From contig CAMHGU010000020.1 in NCBI GenBank assembly GCA_946184715.1, forward strand, positions 1-16,476: a stretch of 16,476 bases of DNA. The letters run 5' to 3'. Shown here piece by piece: positions 15,640 to 16,476 of this stretch; the first letter of the stretch is position 1, and each line of letters starts with the position of its first letter. A program made the translations under genes and the position numbers. Source of the stretch: an uncultured bacterium (lineage in GTDB: Bacteria > Bacteroidota > Bacteroidia > Bacteroidales > Muribaculaceae). Under the pieces are notes generated by a model, which worked only from the letters and a program-made list of their open reading frames with translations, was not told the origin of the DNA and searched no databases.

Positions 15640-16476
15640 ATGGATAATAGCTGTTTTCGTCTTGAAGTGCCGTGGGGTAGGCGTCTCGCTATCTTTGTGG
15701 GGCTTTTCCTCGCGTGCATGCTCATAGGGTCGGTGCTTATGGCTATAGTGAGCGGCATCGGCTGCGTGTCAGTGCGCACGCTCAACCTCTCGATCGTGAT
15801 TCAGAACGTGATTGTCTTCACTGTGCCGGCCATAGCTGCGGCGGTGATGCTCACCCGTTCGCCCAATGATATGCTCTATACCTCGAAGGCACCGCAGTGG
15901 AAGTACATCGCCATAGTGGTGCTGGTGGCGGTGGTGAGCCTGCCGGCGATGAATTGGATAGTGGATTGGAATCAGAATCTACATCTACCGGCTTCTATGT
16001 ACTCCATTGAGCAGGTCATACGCCAGGTTGAGGAGATGACAATGGAACAGACTCGCGAGCTTCTCGCCACCGAGAGCGTCTATGCCCTGATAGTGACGCT
16101 GCTCACGGTGGGAGTGCTGACCGGCTTCGGCGAGGAGATATTCTTCCGCGGGGCGCTGCTGCGCATCATTCAGTCGAAGCCTATCAACGTCCACGTGGCA
16201 ATCTGGGTGGTGGCGTTCGTCTTCAGTGCCGTGCATTTCCAGTTTCTCGGCTTCGTGCCCAGAATGCTGCTCGGGGCGTGGTTTGGCTACCTGATGTGGT
16301 GGAGCCGCTCGCTCTGGGTGCCTGTGATTGCCCACGCGCTCAACAACTCCATCTCCGTGCTGTCGGCCCACATCTACGGCATTGACAATCCCGCCAATCC
16401 CATCGAGCGCCTCGGCCTCGACAATGAATGGCTCGCCCTCGCCAGCGCGCTCCTCACAGTGCTGATAATAATGCTG
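15640..16476 (+). CDS. CPBP family intramembrane glutamic endopeptidase (partial, 3' end outside window)
   Basis: The frame opens at ATG 15640 and stays open for 279 codons to the window edge. It encodes a multispanning membrane protein of the CPBP (CAAX protease and bacteriocin-processing, Rce1/ABI) family. Motif 1 is GFGEEIFFRG (E165, E166, R170), motif 2 FSAVH (F195, H199) and motif 3 HALNN (H232, N236), so the catalytic residues are complete. Hydrophobic spans lie at about 14-38, 50-72, 88-106, 147-163, 184-200, 207-225 and 264-279. Substrates are unknown. Such proteins may process prenylated or small secreted peptides or act in bacteriocin self-immunity, but no bacteriocin gene is nearby. 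The stop codon lies beyond the window. Confidence 0.88.
   Translation, partial: MDNSCFRLEVPWGRRLAIFVGLFLACMLIGSVLMAIVSGIGCVSVRTLNLSIVIQNVIVFTVPAIAAAVMLTRSPNDMLYTSKAPQWKYIAIVVLVAVVSLPAMNWIVDWNQNLHLPASMYSIEQVIRQVEEMTMEQTRELLATESVYALIVTLLTVGVLTGFGEEIFFRGALLRIIQSKPINVHVAIWVVAFVFSAVHFQFLGFVPRMLLGAWFGYLMWWSRSLWVPVIAHALNNSISVLSAHIYGIDNPANPIERLGLDNEWLALASALLTVLIIML

Overview
The window is a chromosomal segment of housekeeping genes from a member of the order Bacteroidales (phylum Bacteroidota). This rests on recognisable family features: a DUF4835/PorD gene, a NusB of about 310 residues, a DIP1984-family gene, TAnnTTTG-type -7 promoter elements, and A/T-rich leaders without clear Shine-Dalgarno sequences. 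The fairly GC-rich coding sequence would suit a Muribaculaceae-like gut lineage, but I cannot fix the family or genus from this window. I see no tRNA, rRNA, CRISPR array, insertion sequence, prophage or frameshifted gene.

Region 1 (172-9577, + strand) is a tightly packed run of ten genes: dnaN, a DEDDh exonuclease with an ExoX-like tail, coaBC, a PorD/DUF4835 gene, recN, rlmB, nusB, yajC, a YbbR-domain gene and coaE. Gaps run from a 4-base ATGA overlap to 34 bases, so one long operon is likely. It combines replication and repair (clamp, exonuclease, RecN), coenzyme A synthesis (CoaBC makes 4'-phosphopantetheine, CoaE finishes CoA), rRNA and transcription factors (RlmB, NusB) and envelope proteins (PorD-like, YajC, YbbR). 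A possible folded leader precedes dnaN.

Region 2 (9592-12770, - strand, tail to tail with coaE) is a four-gene unit. It starts with a P-loop NTPase fused to a CYTH (triphosphate tunnel) domain, the architecture of eukaryotic TTD14. Next come msrA, a flavodoxin-fold protein with an Fe-S-type cysteine motif, and an aldo/keto reductase. Three of the four are redox or repair enzymes. The inferred promoter carries a perfect 14-bp palindrome between its -33 and -7 elements, which looks like an operator.

Region 3 (12827-14889, - strand) is groES-groEL with a hairpin terminator. No ordinary Bacteroidota promoter is visible upstream, but there is a sigma-54-like -24/-12 element.

Region 4 (14898-16476, + strand) holds a DIP1984-family gene with its own promoter and terminator, then a CPBP-family intramembrane protease that runs off the window edge.

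The observations most worth checking are the NTPase-CYTH fusion with its candidate operator, the sigma-54-like groES promoter, the replaced active-site residues in CoaBC, and two short arrays of TATAG units. Nothing here is clearly a new defence, mobile or secretion system.
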